The notes below the pieces were generated by a model. That model was not told the DNA's origin. It saw only the letters and a list, made by a program, of their open reading frames with translations, and ran no database searches. A DNA stretch of 64,000 nt from Nitrospira sp. (lineage in GTDB: Bacteria; Nitrospirota; Nitrospiria; Nitrospirales; Nitrospiraceae). Made by a program: the position numbers and the translations under genes. Location of the stretch: contig SWDO01000021.1 of assembly GCA_005116895.1 (NCBI GenBank), positions 76,386 to 140,385 of the forward strand, in the 5' to 3' direction. The number at the start of each line of letters is the position of its first letter. The stretch's first letter is position 1. Of this stretch, positions 9,490-21,172 are shown one piece after another.

Positions 9490-10679
9490 AACTCCACCCC
9501 TCGCATCCTCGCCACTTGTTGCACATCCTTATCCCCACGACCGGATAAGTTGGCGATGATGACTTGTGACTTTTTCAGCTTCGGGGCCAGTTTGATGACA
9601 TGCGCGATGGCATGCGCACTTTCCAACGCCGGAATGATCCCTTCTTCACACGCCAGCAGATCAAAGGCGGTCATCGCCTCGGTATCTGTCGCATAGGTGT
9701 ACTCGATCCGACCTTGGTCATGATAGAGGCTGTGTTCAGGCCCAACCGCCGCATAATCCAGACCGGCCGAGACGGAATGGGTCAGATTAATTTGACCATT
9801 CTCGTCCTGAAGCAGGTACGTCATGGTGCCTTGCAACACTCCCGGCTTGCCGCCTGAAAACCGCGCGGCATGTTTGCCGCTCACAATCCCACTCCCTCCA
9901 GCTTCCACACCGACCATCTTGACCTTGGGGTCGCGGAGGAATGCATAAAACAGCCCGATGGAATTACTCCCACCCCCAACACATGCCACGAGATAATTCG
10001 GCAACTTCCCTTCCGCAGCTAGGATTTGCTTCCGTGCCTCTTTGCCGATGATGGCCTGGAAATCACGGATCATCATGGGATAGGGATGCGCCCCGAGAAC
10101 TGAGCCCAGAATGTAATGGGTGGTGCGCACGTTGGTCGTCCAATCCCGCATCGCTTCGCTAATGGCGTCTTTCAACGTCCGGCTGCCGGCGTCGACACCT
10201 GTCACCTTCGCACCAAGTAACCGCATGCGGAAAACATTCAATGCCTGGCGTTGCATATCCTCCGTGCCCATGTAGACTTCACATTCCAACCCGAACATCG
10301 CAGCCGCTGTCGCGGTGGCGACCCCGTGTTGACCGGCGCCTGTTTCAGCAATGATTCGCCGCTTTTTCATGCGCAGGGCCAGCAACACTTGGCCGATGGC
10401 ATTGTTGATCTTATGTGCACCGGTATGGCACAGGTCTTCCCGTTTCAGATAAATCTTGGCGCCGCCCAACTTCTTGGTCAGCCGATCCGCACGATAGAGA
10501 CTGGTTGGGCGCCCGACATACTGCTTGAGGTAGTAGGCAAGGTTTACTTGAAATCGACGGTCCTTCTTCGCCTTGAGATACTCCGCTTCCAATTCGAGGA
10601 GCGCAGGCATAAGAGTTTCCGGCACATAGCGACCCCCATAGGGTCCGAATCGACCATGGCTATCTGGGAGCATCGACAT
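9486..10679 (-). CDS. trpB: tryptophan synthase beta subunit
   Basis: [48 protein letters not shown]. Confidence 0.97.
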   Translation of the reverse strand: MSMLPDSHGRFGPYGGRYVPETLMPALLELEAEYLKAKKDRRFQVNLAYYLKQYVGRPTSLYRADRLTKKLGGAKIYLKREDLCHTGAHKINNAIGQVLLALRMKKRRIIAETGAGQHGVATATAAAMFGLECEVYMGTEDMQRQALNVFRMRLLGAKVTGVDAGSRTLKDAISEAMRDWTTNVRTTHYILGSVLGAHPYPMMIRDFQAIIGKEARKQILAAEGKLPNYLVACVGGGSNSIGLFYAFLRDPKVKMVGVEAGGSGIVSGKHAARFSGGKPGVLQGTMTYLLQDENGQINLTHSVSAGLDYAAVGPEHSLYHDQGRIEYTYATDTEAMTAFDLLACEEGIIPALESAHAIAHVIKLAPKLKKSQVIIANLSGRGDKDVQQVARMRGVEL

Positions 10680-10723
10680 GTGAACGTATCCTCCTGAATA
10701 AATCGGTAGCAGTATAATCGTGC

Positions 10724-11353
10724 TTATTCGACTGGAACAAGCCTGGCCGCTTGAATAAACGCCTTCACTTTGTCCGGGTCTTTCTTGCCGAGACTCTGCT
10801 CCACCCCACTGCTCACATCCACTCCGTAGGGACGCACCTGAGCAATTGCCTCAGCCACATTAGTCGGCGTGAGTCCTCCCGCCAAGATGATGGGTGTCGA
10901 GCGAGCGGCATCCTGCGCTAAGGTCCAGTCAACCGTCTTCCCGGTCCCCCCATAGGCCTGGTCCGAAAATGCATCGATAAGAAACCCTCGCACATTGGCC
11001 CGCCCTTGGAATTCTGCCAGGGCGAGAAAGGTACCCCGATCCTTCAATCGAAGGGCTTTCAGCGCTGGACGGCCAAGATTTTGGCAATAGAGGGATGATT
11101 CATCTCCGTGAAGTTGAGCCAAGGCAAAACCACATTCATCCATGAGCGCGCGAACCCTCTCGGCCTCTTCGTTGACGAAGACCCCCACCGGAAGTACAAA
11201 AGGCGGAAGACCGGCTATGATGGATCTCGCTACTGTCGGCTCCACCCAACGTGGGCTTTTGCGGTACATGACGAACCCCAAGGCATCCGCACCGGCCTTG
11301 ACTGCACCGGCCGCGTCTTCGACATTGGTAATCCCGCAGATTTTGATCTTCAT
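10724..11353 (-). CDS. trpF: phosphoribosylanthranilate isomerase
   Basis: [49 protein letters not shown]. Confidence 0.95.
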   Translation of the reverse strand: MKIKICGITNVEDAAGAVKAGADALGFVMYRKSPRWVEPTVARSIIAGLPPFVLPVGVFVNEEAERVRALMDECGFALAQLHGDESSLYCQNLGRPALKALRLKDRGTFLALAEFQGRANVRGFLIDAFSDQAYGGTGKTVDWTLAQDAARSTPIILAGGLTPTNVAEAIAQVRPYGVDVSSGVEQSLGKKDPDKVKAFIQAARLVPVE

Positions 11354-11363
11354 ACTGAATGAT

Positions 11364-12191
11364 TTAGGCGGCCCCTTCACCGCGAGGAGCCAGGCCAAGT
11401 AACTCTCGTACTTTTTCCCCTGTGTGCTCGGCACGAATGAGCGACTCTCCGATCAACATGGCGTGTACACCAGCGTCGTTCAGTTTTGTCACGTCCTCTC
11501 GCTTATGAATTCCGCTTTCGCTGATGATCAACTTATCGGACGGGATCCGTTTTGCCAGACGAAACGTTACATCGAGATCCGTCGTGAATGTTTTGAGGTC
11601 TCGATTGTTGATCCCGATCATCCGCGCAGTGGGAATCCACTCCAGAACCGTATCCAATTCCCTCTCGTGATGGGTTTCGAAGAGGCTATCCATCCCGAGT
11701 TCGGTGGCCAAGGCGTGGAAGTCCATCAGTTGCCGCCGTTCTAATGCTGCCACAATCAGCAAAACCGCATCAGCCCCGTGAGCCCGCGCTTCATAGAACT
11801 GCACGTCGCCGACCATGAATTCCTTATTGAGCGCCGGGATCGGGAGTGCGCGCTTGATCTCTGCAAGATACCGAAGGTCGCCTTGAAAAAAATCCTTGTC
11901 GGTCAAGACGGACAGGGCCGCCGCCCCATGCTCCTGGTAGGTGCGCGCAAGCCCGAGATAATCGAACCTGTTAGAAAACTCTTCTCGTAACAGCCCTAGG
12001 CTCGGCGACGCTTTCTTGATTTCCGCGATCAAGGCCGGGGTGGTGGGAGACCGTGTGGCATCCAGGGTGACGGCAAACCCAAGGACCGGCGGGACATCCC
12101 GAATCGCCGCCTTGAGGTCGGCCAGATAGGAACGGTTCTGTTTGTGCCTGAGTTCCGCTCGCTTGTGCTCAAGAATACGATCGAGAATCAT
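11364..12191 (-). CDS. trpC: indole-3-glycerol phosphate synthase
   Basis: IAEIKKASPSLGLLREEF, IGINNRDLKTFTTDL, SESGIHKREDV. Confidence 0.96.
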   Translation of the reverse strand: MILDRILEHKRAELRHKQNRSYLADLKAAIRDVPPVLGFAVTLDATRSPTTPALIAEIKKASPSLGLLREEFSNRFDYLGLARTYQEHGAAALSVLTDKDFFQGDLRYLAEIKRALPIPALNKEFMVGDVQFYEARAHGADAVLLIVAALERRQLMDFHALATELGMDSLFETHHERELDTVLEWIPTARMIGINNRDLKTFTTDLDVTFRLAKRIPSDKLIISESGIHKREDVTKLNDAGVHAMLIGESLIRAEHTGEKVRELLGLAPRGEGAA

Positions 12192-12198
12192 GAGTCAC

Positions 12199-13218
12199 TC
12201 ACGCTTTCTTGGTGAATGCAATGAGCCGATCCAGCTTCTCGAAGGCGGCTCCAGCGTCAATCGTCTGTTGTGCAAGACGGAATCCGTCCTTGAGCGTTCT
12301 GGCTTTTTGACCTACGACCATCGCAGGTGCGGCGTTCAGACACACGATGTCCCGTCTCGGCCCTTTCTGCCCTTGTAGAATCTCTTTCGTGACCCGTGCA
12401 TTTTCCTCCGGCGAGCCACCGACGAATTCTTTTCGCGCTGCACGCCGAACCTCGAACTCCTCCGGCGCGATAAAATAACTCGACACGACACCACCCTTCC
12501 CCTCAGCGACTCTCGTCCGGTCCGACAAGGTGATCTCGTCCAAGCCATCCAGACCATGCATGACGAAACAATGTTGCGATCCTAGCTCCAGGAGGACACG
12601 CCCGAGGATATCTGTCCACTTTGCATCATAGACCCCCAACACTTGGTGCGTGGCACCGGCCGGATTGGCTAATGGGCCAAGCACGTTCAGGATGGTCCGG
12701 ATTCCCATTTCCTGTCGGACCCCGGCACACTGCTTCATCGCGCCGTGGTAGAGCGGCGCAAACAAGAACCCGATGCCGACTTCGTCGATACAGTCGGCCA
12801 CACGGCTCGGCTCGAGGTCAATTTTCACACCGAGCATGCCCAGCACATCCGCGCTGCCGGACCTGGAGGATACCGAGCGATTCCCATGCTTTGCCACGGT
12901 AATGCCGGCCCCAGCGACTACGAATGCTGCGGTCGTGGAAATATTAAATGTATCGGCCCCATCCCCACCCGTTCCGCAGGTATCAACAACAATCGGCGAC
13001 CCGACTCTGATTCGGGTTGCTCGTTCCCGCATGGCACGTACCGAACCAACAACTTCCTCGACCGTTTCACCTTTTTGCCTGAGTCCCATGAGATAGGCAG
13101 CCATCTGAGCCAAAGTCGCAGCCCCATCCATGATCTCCAGCATGACCATTTCGGCCTCTTGCGCGGATAGATCAGTTCGGTCGGCTAATTTGGCGAGCGC
13201 ATCTTTGATCATGGCCAC
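12199..13218 (-). CDS. trpD: anthranilate phosphoribosyltransferase
   Basis: VDTCGTGGDGADTFNISTTAAFVVAGAGITVAKHGNRSVSSRSGSADVL. Confidence 0.97.
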   Translation of the reverse strand: MAMIKDALAKLADRTDLSAQEAEMVMLEIMDGAATLAQMAAYLMGLRQKGETVEEVVGSVRAMRERATRIRVGSPIVVDTCGTGGDGADTFNISTTAAFVVAGAGITVAKHGNRSVSSRSGSADVLGMLGVKIDLEPSRVADCIDEVGIGFLFAPLYHGAMKQCAGVRQEMGIRTILNVLGPLANPAGATHQVLGVYDAKWTDILGRVLLELGSQHCFVMHGLDGLDEITLSDRTRVAEGKGGVVSSYFIAPEEFEVRRAARKEFVGGSPEENARVTKEILQGQKGPRRDIVCLNAAPAMVVGQKARTLKDGFRLAQQTIDAGAAFEKLDRLIAFTKKA

Positions 13219-13233
13219 ACAGATCAGGGAAGA

Positions 13234-13797
13234 TTAGAGTTTCAAGAAGTTGCGGAGCAAATCTTTCCCGACGGTCGTCAGAATCGATTCCGGGTGGAAT
13301 TGGACCCCTTCGACACCCAGTGTCTTATGGCGGATTCCCATAATCTCGCCTTCAGCAGTCTCAGCGGAAATTTCGCAACAGTCCGGAAGATTGTCTCGAT
13401 TGACGATAAGAGAATGATAGCGCGTTGCTTCAAACGGATTGGGTAACGATTGAAAGATGGTCCTGCCGTCGTGCTTGATCTGCGATGTCTTCCCATGCAT
13501 CAAGCGGGGAGCACGAATTACCTCACCTCCATATGCGACGGCCATCGACTGATGCCCCAAACAGACGCCGAGAATGGGCAGCTTCCCTCCAAACCGACGG
13601 ATCGCGTCGACTGAAATACCGGCCTCCCGTGGTGTGCACGGTCCCGGTGAAATCACAAGACGGCGCGGATGCAATTCCTCAATCTGGTCGAGCGTGATCT
13701 GGTCGTTTCGAAATACGAGTATGTCCTCACCCAATTCTCCGAGATACTGAACGAGGTTGTACGTGAAGGAGTCGTAGTTATCGATGACCAATAGCAT
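13234..13797 (-). CDS. trpG: anthranilate synthase component II / aminodeoxychorismate synthase glutaminase
   Basis: [54 protein letters not shown]. Confidence 0.95.
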   Translation of the reverse strand: MLLVIDNYDSFTYNLVQYLGELGEDILVFRNDQITLDQIEELHPRRLVISPGPCTPREAGISVDAIRRFGGKLPILGVCLGHQSMAVAYGGEVIRAPRLMHGKTSQIKHDGRTIFQSLPNPFEATRYHSLIVNRDNLPDCCEISAETAEGEIMGIRHKTLGVEGVQFHPESILTTVGKDLLRNFLKL

Positions 13798-13870
13798 AAG
13801 CGTTACTCGTCGTTCGTGAAGCGTATCTCGTCAGAGAATCCGGCGCACTTCACCCTTCACGAAGCACCAC

Positions 13871-15367
13871 TCATTCCAGCCCCTGTTCCGCCAGTTCGAT
13901 CGCCTTCATCATGGCGCGGGATTTGTTGCAGGTTTCTTCATACTCGTGTTCCGGGTTCGAGTCAGCGACGATGCCTGCCCCGGCCTGGATGAAGGCTCGA
14001 CGGCGCGAGACCACAACCGTCCGGATATTGATGCACATGTCCATATTCCCTGAAAAACTGATGTAGCCGACGGCGCCGGCATAGGGGCCGCGTCTGGTCG
14101 GCTCAAGTTCCTCGATAATTTCCATTGCCCGGATTTTCGGCGCGCCGGACACGGTACCGGCAGGAAAGCATGCCTTCAGCACATCATACACCGTCTTGTC
14201 CTGGCACAGCGTGCCTGTGACATTGGAGACCATATGCATAACGTGCGAGTACCGTTCAACATTCATCAACGACTCGACGTGGACGGATCCCCGTTCAGCC
14301 ACACGACCGACATCATTGCGTCCGAGATCCACCAGCATAATGTGCTCGGCCCGTTCCTTCGCATCAGCAAGAAGACGGCGTTCCAATTCCACGTCCTCAT
14401 CCATCGTTGCGCCACGCCGTCTGGTGCCGGCAATCGGGCGCACCGAGACCAACCCGTCCTCACACCGTACAAGAATTTCGGGAGACGAGCCGACCAGTTC
14501 AACCCCCGCAATTCTGATGTAATACATGTAGGGCGACGGATTCACGAGGCGTAAGGCCCGATAGAGCTGAAACGGAGGAGCCTGGAGATTTGTTTCCCAT
14601 CGTTGCGACAAGACACACTGAAAGATATCGCCAGCTCTAATGTAGTCCTGCGCACGAGACACGATCTTCTCAAACTTCGCCTTGCTCATGTTGACTGTGA
14701 AACGAATCGGAGTTCGCCGACGCCTCGGCTTGACGGGTCGAAGCGGTCGACGGATTCTGGCAATCATCGCTTCGATCCTGCCTGTCGCCTCACGATAGGC
14801 CGAACGAATGTCTCGTTCCGACTGAGACTTTACCTGTGCATTGGCGACAACCTTGATCTTCTGCGAGACGTTGTCGAAGATAAGCAGTGTCTCGGTCAAT
14901 AAAAATGCAAAGTCCGGAACATCGAGGTGTTCCTTCTTGCGGGAGGGAAGATCCTCGAACGTCTGCACCATGTCATAGCCAAGGTACCCGACGGCTCCAC
15001 CAACAAAAGGAGGCAGATCCGGAACCGTGACGGGACGGTACGTCTCCATGATTTCCCGCAGACGGTCCAGTGGCTCGCCGCGGCTAGGGATTCGCCGGCA
15101 ATCCGAACCTTTCTTCACACACAGATCGCCACGATCCTCGTAGATGACGAGCGGAGACCCGCTTCCAAGAAAGGAATATCTGGCCCACTTTTCTCCCCCT
15201 TGAATACTCTCCAGTAAATAGGCCGAGGGCCCATGATCGATCTTGGCAAAGGCCGAGACCGGCGTATCATGGTCCGCCAAGATTTCACGAAATAACGGAA
15301 TGAGATTGCCCTGCTTTGCGTAGGAGCGAAACTCATCCAGCGTGAGTGAATAGGTCGCTGCCCGCAT
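13871..15367 (-). CDS. trpE: anthranilate synthase component I
   Basis: Chorismate-binding domain; RPIAGTRRRG, CFPAGTVSGAPKIRAMEIIEELEPTRRGPYAGAVGY. Confidence 0.96.
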   Translation of the reverse strand: MRAATYSLTLDEFRSYAKQGNLIPLFREILADHDTPVSAFAKIDHGPSAYLLESIQGGEKWARYSFLGSGSPLVIYEDRGDLCVKKGSDCRRIPSRGEPLDRLREIMETYRPVTVPDLPPFVGGAVGYLGYDMVQTFEDLPSRKKEHLDVPDFAFLLTETLLIFDNVSQKIKVVANAQVKSQSERDIRSAYREATGRIEAMIARIRRPLRPVKPRRRRTPIRFTVNMSKAKFEKIVSRAQDYIRAGDIFQCVLSQRWETNLQAPPFQLYRALRLVNPSPYMYYIRIAGVELVGSSPEILVRCEDGLVSVRPIAGTRRRGATMDEDVELERRLLADAKERAEHIMLVDLGRNDVGRVAERGSVHVESLMNVERYSHVMHMVSNVTGTLCQDKTVYDVLKACFPAGTVSGAPKIRAMEIIEELEPTRRGPYAGAVGYISFSGNMDMCINIRTVVVSRRRAFIQAGAGIVADSNPEHEYEETCNKSRAMMKAIELAEQGLE

Positions 15368-15376
15368 GTCGTCCGC

Positions 15377-16021
15377 TTACTCTACCCCCACCAGAAGCTT
15401 CTGTCCGATCTCGACGATGTCATCCGGCAGTTTATTCGACTTCTTCAACTTATCGACCTCAACACCATACCGCCGGCTAATGCTATAGAGCGTTTCCCCC
15501 GCTTTGACCACATGGACCATCCCCGGTGTGACCTTCATCGGAGAGGCCGGCTCAGTCATTGCCGCCATGCCTTTGTCTGAAAGATGACTACCACTGTGAC
15601 CGCCGGAAACAGCTTTCGGCAATTCGGCTTTTTTCGGTTTGACTAGAGGGGGCTGGCCCTTTCTCTGCATATCCTCCAGGGCTTTTCGTTCCAGCACCGT
15701 CGCTTCCCTGATTGCTTCTGCCTCCTCTTGAAGACGCCCCATCTGCTCACGTGCCACCTGCACCTGTGCAGACAGCTCACGATTCCTCGCCTCAAATTCA
15801 GCTAATTCAGTCTTTGTGTGCCTGACCTCACTATCGAGCTCAGCCGTCCGTTTCTCTTCCTGTGCCAGGAGGCGCTGAAAATTCAGGCTTCGCGCTTTTT
15901 CCGCGTTGTATTTTTCCTCTAATACAACACACCCACTTACCAACCACCCACCACAGAGCAGTATTCCTAATGAAATGATCTTCCGGATTCGCTCACAGAC
16001 CTGCTGCGCTCCCTTCTGCAT
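15377..16021 (-). CDS. LysM-domain lipoprotein with coiled coil
   Basis: Lipobox LVSGC; coiled-coil EEKRTAELDSEVRHTKTEL; C-terminal LysM HVVKAGETLYSISRRYGVEVDKLKKSNKL. Confidence 0.85.
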   Translation of the reverse strand: MQKGAQQVCERIRKIISLGILLCGGWLVSGCVVLEEKYNAEKARSLNFQRLLAQEEKRTAELDSEVRHTKTELAEFEARNRELSAQVQVAREQMGRLQEEAEAIREATVLERKALEDMQRKGQPPLVKPKKAELPKAVSGGHSGSHLSDKGMAAMTEPASPMKVTPGMVHVVKAGETLYSISRRYGVEVDKLKKSNKLPDDIVEIGQKLLVGVE

Positions 16022-16075
16022 ATATCCTCCTTACCCAGGCTCTCTGCCAACTTCAGACCTGCTGAAGCGACGCTT

Positions 16076-16104
16076 AGAATAGTGGCCACTGATGCGAAAG
16101 TCAA
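16076..16104 (-). promoter_or_regulatory. candidate sigma70 promoter for the lysM-trp gene run
   Basis: Minus strand TTGACT-N17-TATTCT (-35 at 16099-16104, -10 at 16076-16081). Confidence 0.5.
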
Positions 16105-16207
16105 AGCGGACCAGGCCCATCGGGTTTGACCGTTTCCGCACCCTTATGCTACGGTCAGCACGGTTCAGGCCTCTCTCTCCTCCCATGCCAAACGTCGTCT
16201 TTCATGA

Positions 16208-18313
<2,106 letters not shown>

Positions 18314-19579
18314 TCACACCGAGGCTTCGACTGGAACAGGCACTTTCTCGTCCTTAAGAATTTGCACGCTTCGTATCGATCGAGGATCCGCTTCATGGAC
18401 CACCAGGCGACAATTCTCGATGCGGAGTTCTTCTCCTGCCTGCGGGATGCGACCAAGATTTTCCTGGATCAACCCTCCGATCGTCAGGGCTTCATCTCCA
18501 AGCTCAACTTTTAGGAAATCGTTTACCTTTCGGACTTCCGTCCGTCCATGGACTAGAATTTGGTTCTTTCCAATGCGTTTGATGAGCTCTTCAGTGATAT
18601 CCGTTTCATCGACGATCTCACCCACGACTTCCTCGAGAAGATCTTCAAGCGTCACCAGTCCCATAACACCGCCGAATTCGTTGACGACGACTCCCATATG
18701 CCGCTTCTCCTGCTGGAACTGTTTCATCAAGTCGTCCGCCGTCTTGCCGGCCGGGACAAAGAGCGGAGGATGGGCGATATCCCGGAGGCGCAAATCGGTT
18801 CTCCCTTTAGCCAACTCGGTCAGCGCCTTCGTCTTGTAAAGAATCCCGGTAATGTTATCGAGCATGCCGTCATAGAGGGGAATTCTGGAGTACTTGGAAT
18901 TATAGAGTAGCTCTTGTGCTTCCTTCAGTCGAAGGTTCCCGTCGAGCGAAAACACGTAGATGCGCGGCGTCATCGCATCTTCCGCGGTAATATCTTTCAG
19001 TTGAAATACGTTTTTGATCATTTTGACTTCTTCTGATTCTAACTCGCCGGCCTTTCCTCCCTGGTCGAGCATAATTTTCAGCTCTTCCTCGGTTACCAAG
19101 GGAAGCGTCAACCCCTTCCCTCCCGTCAAACTGTAGATCAGCGGAACGATCAGAAAAAGAAGCGGTCGCAACATGACCTGAACCCCATAGATGGGGTAAG
19201 CCATGTTCAGCGTCACGGGTACGGAAAACTTTGCCGCCAAAGTCTTTGGGATAACATCCACTGAGACGAGAAGCACAAAGGTCAGGATACCAATCATGAC
19301 TGCAATCGCTTCTTCAAGTGCACTCTTGCCCCCATAGGCATTCAATGTGATGAAGGTGGCAAACATGGGGGTCGCAGTACTGACGAGACGGTCACCGACG
19401 AGAATGGTCGAGAGGAGCTTTTGGGGGTCGCTCCTCAATTGAAGCGCTTTGGCTGCCCGTTTACTTCCGTTCTGCGCCAATGCTTTCAGTCGTGTTTCGT
19501 TGACCGAAAAGAAGCCGATCTCGGCTGTAGAAATAACGGCGGATAACCCTATCAATCCTAGTAGGATGAGGATGTCCAT
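18314..19579 (-). CDS. hemolysin/CorC-type (CNNM + CBS pair) membrane transporter
   Basis: DUF21 membrane region, CBS motifs DAMTPRIYVFSL and GVVVNEFGGVMGLVTLEDLLEEVVGEI, CorC_HlyC C-terminus. Confidence 0.9.
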   Translation of the reverse strand: MDILILLGLIGLSAVISTAEIGFFSVNETRLKALAQNGSKRAAKALQLRSDPQKLLSTILVGDRLVSTATPMFATFITLNAYGGKSALEEAIAVMIGILTFVLLVSVDVIPKTLAAKFSVPVTLNMAYPIYGVQVMLRPLLFLIVPLIYSLTGGKGLTLPLVTEEELKIMLDQGGKAGELESEEVKMIKNVFQLKDITAEDAMTPRIYVFSLDGNLRLKEAQELLYNSKYSRIPLYDGMLDNITGILYKTKALTELAKGRTDLRLRDIAHPPLFVPAGKTADDLMKQFQQEKRHMGVVVNEFGGVMGLVTLEDLLEEVVGEIVDETDITEELIKRIGKNQILVHGRTEVRKVNDFLKVELGDEALTIGGLIQENLGRIPQAGEELRIENCRLVVHEADPRSIRSVQILKDEKVPVPVEASV

Positions 19580-19832
19580 CGCAGTCGTCTATTCGGAACG
19601 TTGGACCAGTAAGGCTGGCCTGATGAGAAGCCGGGCGTCCCCCAGAGGATACCTCTTGGTCCACCCTTCAGAGGATCGTACGATTAAGATAACCGGACCG
19701 CTTAGAATAGAGTTCACAGCTAATACATCTATCACAGGGATCACATGCAGGCAAGTAATCCAAGAAATGTCGCTTGAAAATCAACTGGTTCCAAAGAGAA
19801 CCCTCAGAATGATGCTACCGTCCTTCTCGTGT

Positions 19833-20513
19833 TTAGCTATCATCTCGCACAACAAGCGATTGCAGGTTCAATGTACGATCGAGGCGACTCGCGGCCATCT
19901 GAGCCTCCGGCTCGGTCATGAATCGACCAATTTGAACTCGGTAACGACGCCCTTCATGGAGATCGATCTGAATGATACGCCCATCAGCAAAATCTCGTTG
20001 AACTTGCGCTAACAGCGCCCGAGCATTCTGAAGGTCCACGAAAGCACCGATTTGAACCCGTAACACCCCCATCCCTTCAGGTCGAGAGTTATAGTCCACA
20101 ACTCGAAGTTCGACCTGGTCGGTTCCGTTGCCGACCATCCCAAGTGCTTGGGCACCGGCCAACGAAAGGTCCAAAACCCGTCCTCTCGCGAACGGCCCTC
20201 GATCATTAATCCTGACAGTAGTCTGGCGACCTGAAGTTAACGAATGCACAACTGCGACGGACCCGAGTGGCAGTGTCCGATGAGCAGCCGTCAGTTTGTA
20301 CATGTCGTACCGCTCCCCATTGGCTGTCTTGTTCCCATGAAATCCAGGGCCATACCACGAGGCCATTCCTCTTTCTACAAATCCAAGGGGATACCCGGGG
20401 AAACGATCAATAGGACGAGGAGCGGTGGAGCAACCTTGAGAGAGGACGGCGCCCAGTCCAATCACCACGATAGGCAGAGAAATACGTTTTGTGAGCGGCA
20501 CCGGCCGCATCAA
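19833..20513 (-). CDS. rlpA: RlpA-family septal lipoprotein with SPOR domain
   Basis: Lipobox LSQGC; GMASWYGPGFHGNKTANGERYDM; INDRGPFARGRVLDLS; C-terminal SPOR-like LRVQIGAFVDLQNARALL. Confidence 0.92.
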   Translation of the reverse strand: MMRPVPLTKRISLPIVVIGLGAVLSQGCSTAPRPIDRFPGYPLGFVERGMASWYGPGFHGNKTANGERYDMYKLTAAHRTLPLGSVAVVHSLTSGRQTTVRINDRGPFARGRVLDLSLAGAQALGMVGNGTDQVELRVVDYNSRPEGMGVLRVQIGAFVDLQNARALLAQVQRDFADGRIIQIDLHEGRRYRVQIGRFMTEPEAQMAASRLDRTLNLQSLVVRDDS

Positions 20514-20924
20514 TCAAAACTCGTCGAGCGACTGATCGCGTAGAATGGCCAAGGCCTTGTCGGTATTGGAAACGGTCAGAACGACGATCGCCCGTTTCCC
20601 TTCCCGTGAAGGAGTACAATAGCCGCACTTGATGTTGATCCGGCTCTTCATCAAAGTATCTGCCACTTTCCTTAACGCGCCAGGCTTGTTTTCGAGACTT
20701 AGTAGAAGCGCAATTTCTTCGCCGAACTTAATCTTCGCCGCCTTAAGGGCCGCGCGCGCACTGTCTAGGTCAGCAACAAGCAGCCGCAACTTGCCTGTTC
20801 CCATCACCTCCGGAGCGGAGAACGCCTTAATATTGACGCCGGCTTCACCGAGGACCGCCGTCACTCTGGCAAGGGCACCCAGTTTACTCTGACCACTGAT
20901 AACAAGTTGCGTTGTTGTCGGCAT
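20514..20924 (-). CDS. tandem ACT-domain protein
   Basis: Two ACT-like repeats: LGALARVTAVLGEAGVNIKAF and PGALRKVADTLMKSRINIKCGY. Confidence 0.8.
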   Translation of the reverse strand: MPTTTQLVISGQSKLGALARVTAVLGEAGVNIKAFSAPEVMGTGKLRLLVADLDSARAALKAAKIKFGEEIALLLSLENKPGALRKVADTLMKSRINIKCGYCTPSREGKRAIVVLTVSNTDKALAILRDQSLDEF

Positions 20925-21012
20925 AGTGAGACTCCTAGTTAACCTCCGGCATCAGGACTTTTTCCGCCTCGCCGAGCGAGTGGCTCGCAATGGAGACCAC
21001 GACCCATAGTGA

Positions 21013-21033
21013 TACGAGAGGATACGAGAGGAC
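21013..21033 (+). repeat. short tandem repeat (10 bp x 2)
   Basis: gatacgagag gatacgagag g, in the non-coding gap between nrdJ and the ACT gene; coordinates approximate to a few bp. Confidence 0.6.
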
Positions 21034-21172
21034 GCCGGGCTCGCGCAAAGTTTTCGAGCCCGTAACCGTACCACAAAGAAGATGTCAGCGCTCGAGCGAA
21101 TTCGGAGGACCCGCCGCTTCCTACACCAGAGACACAATGACGGCCGCCTGCTCCGCATTCTTACACTCCTCT

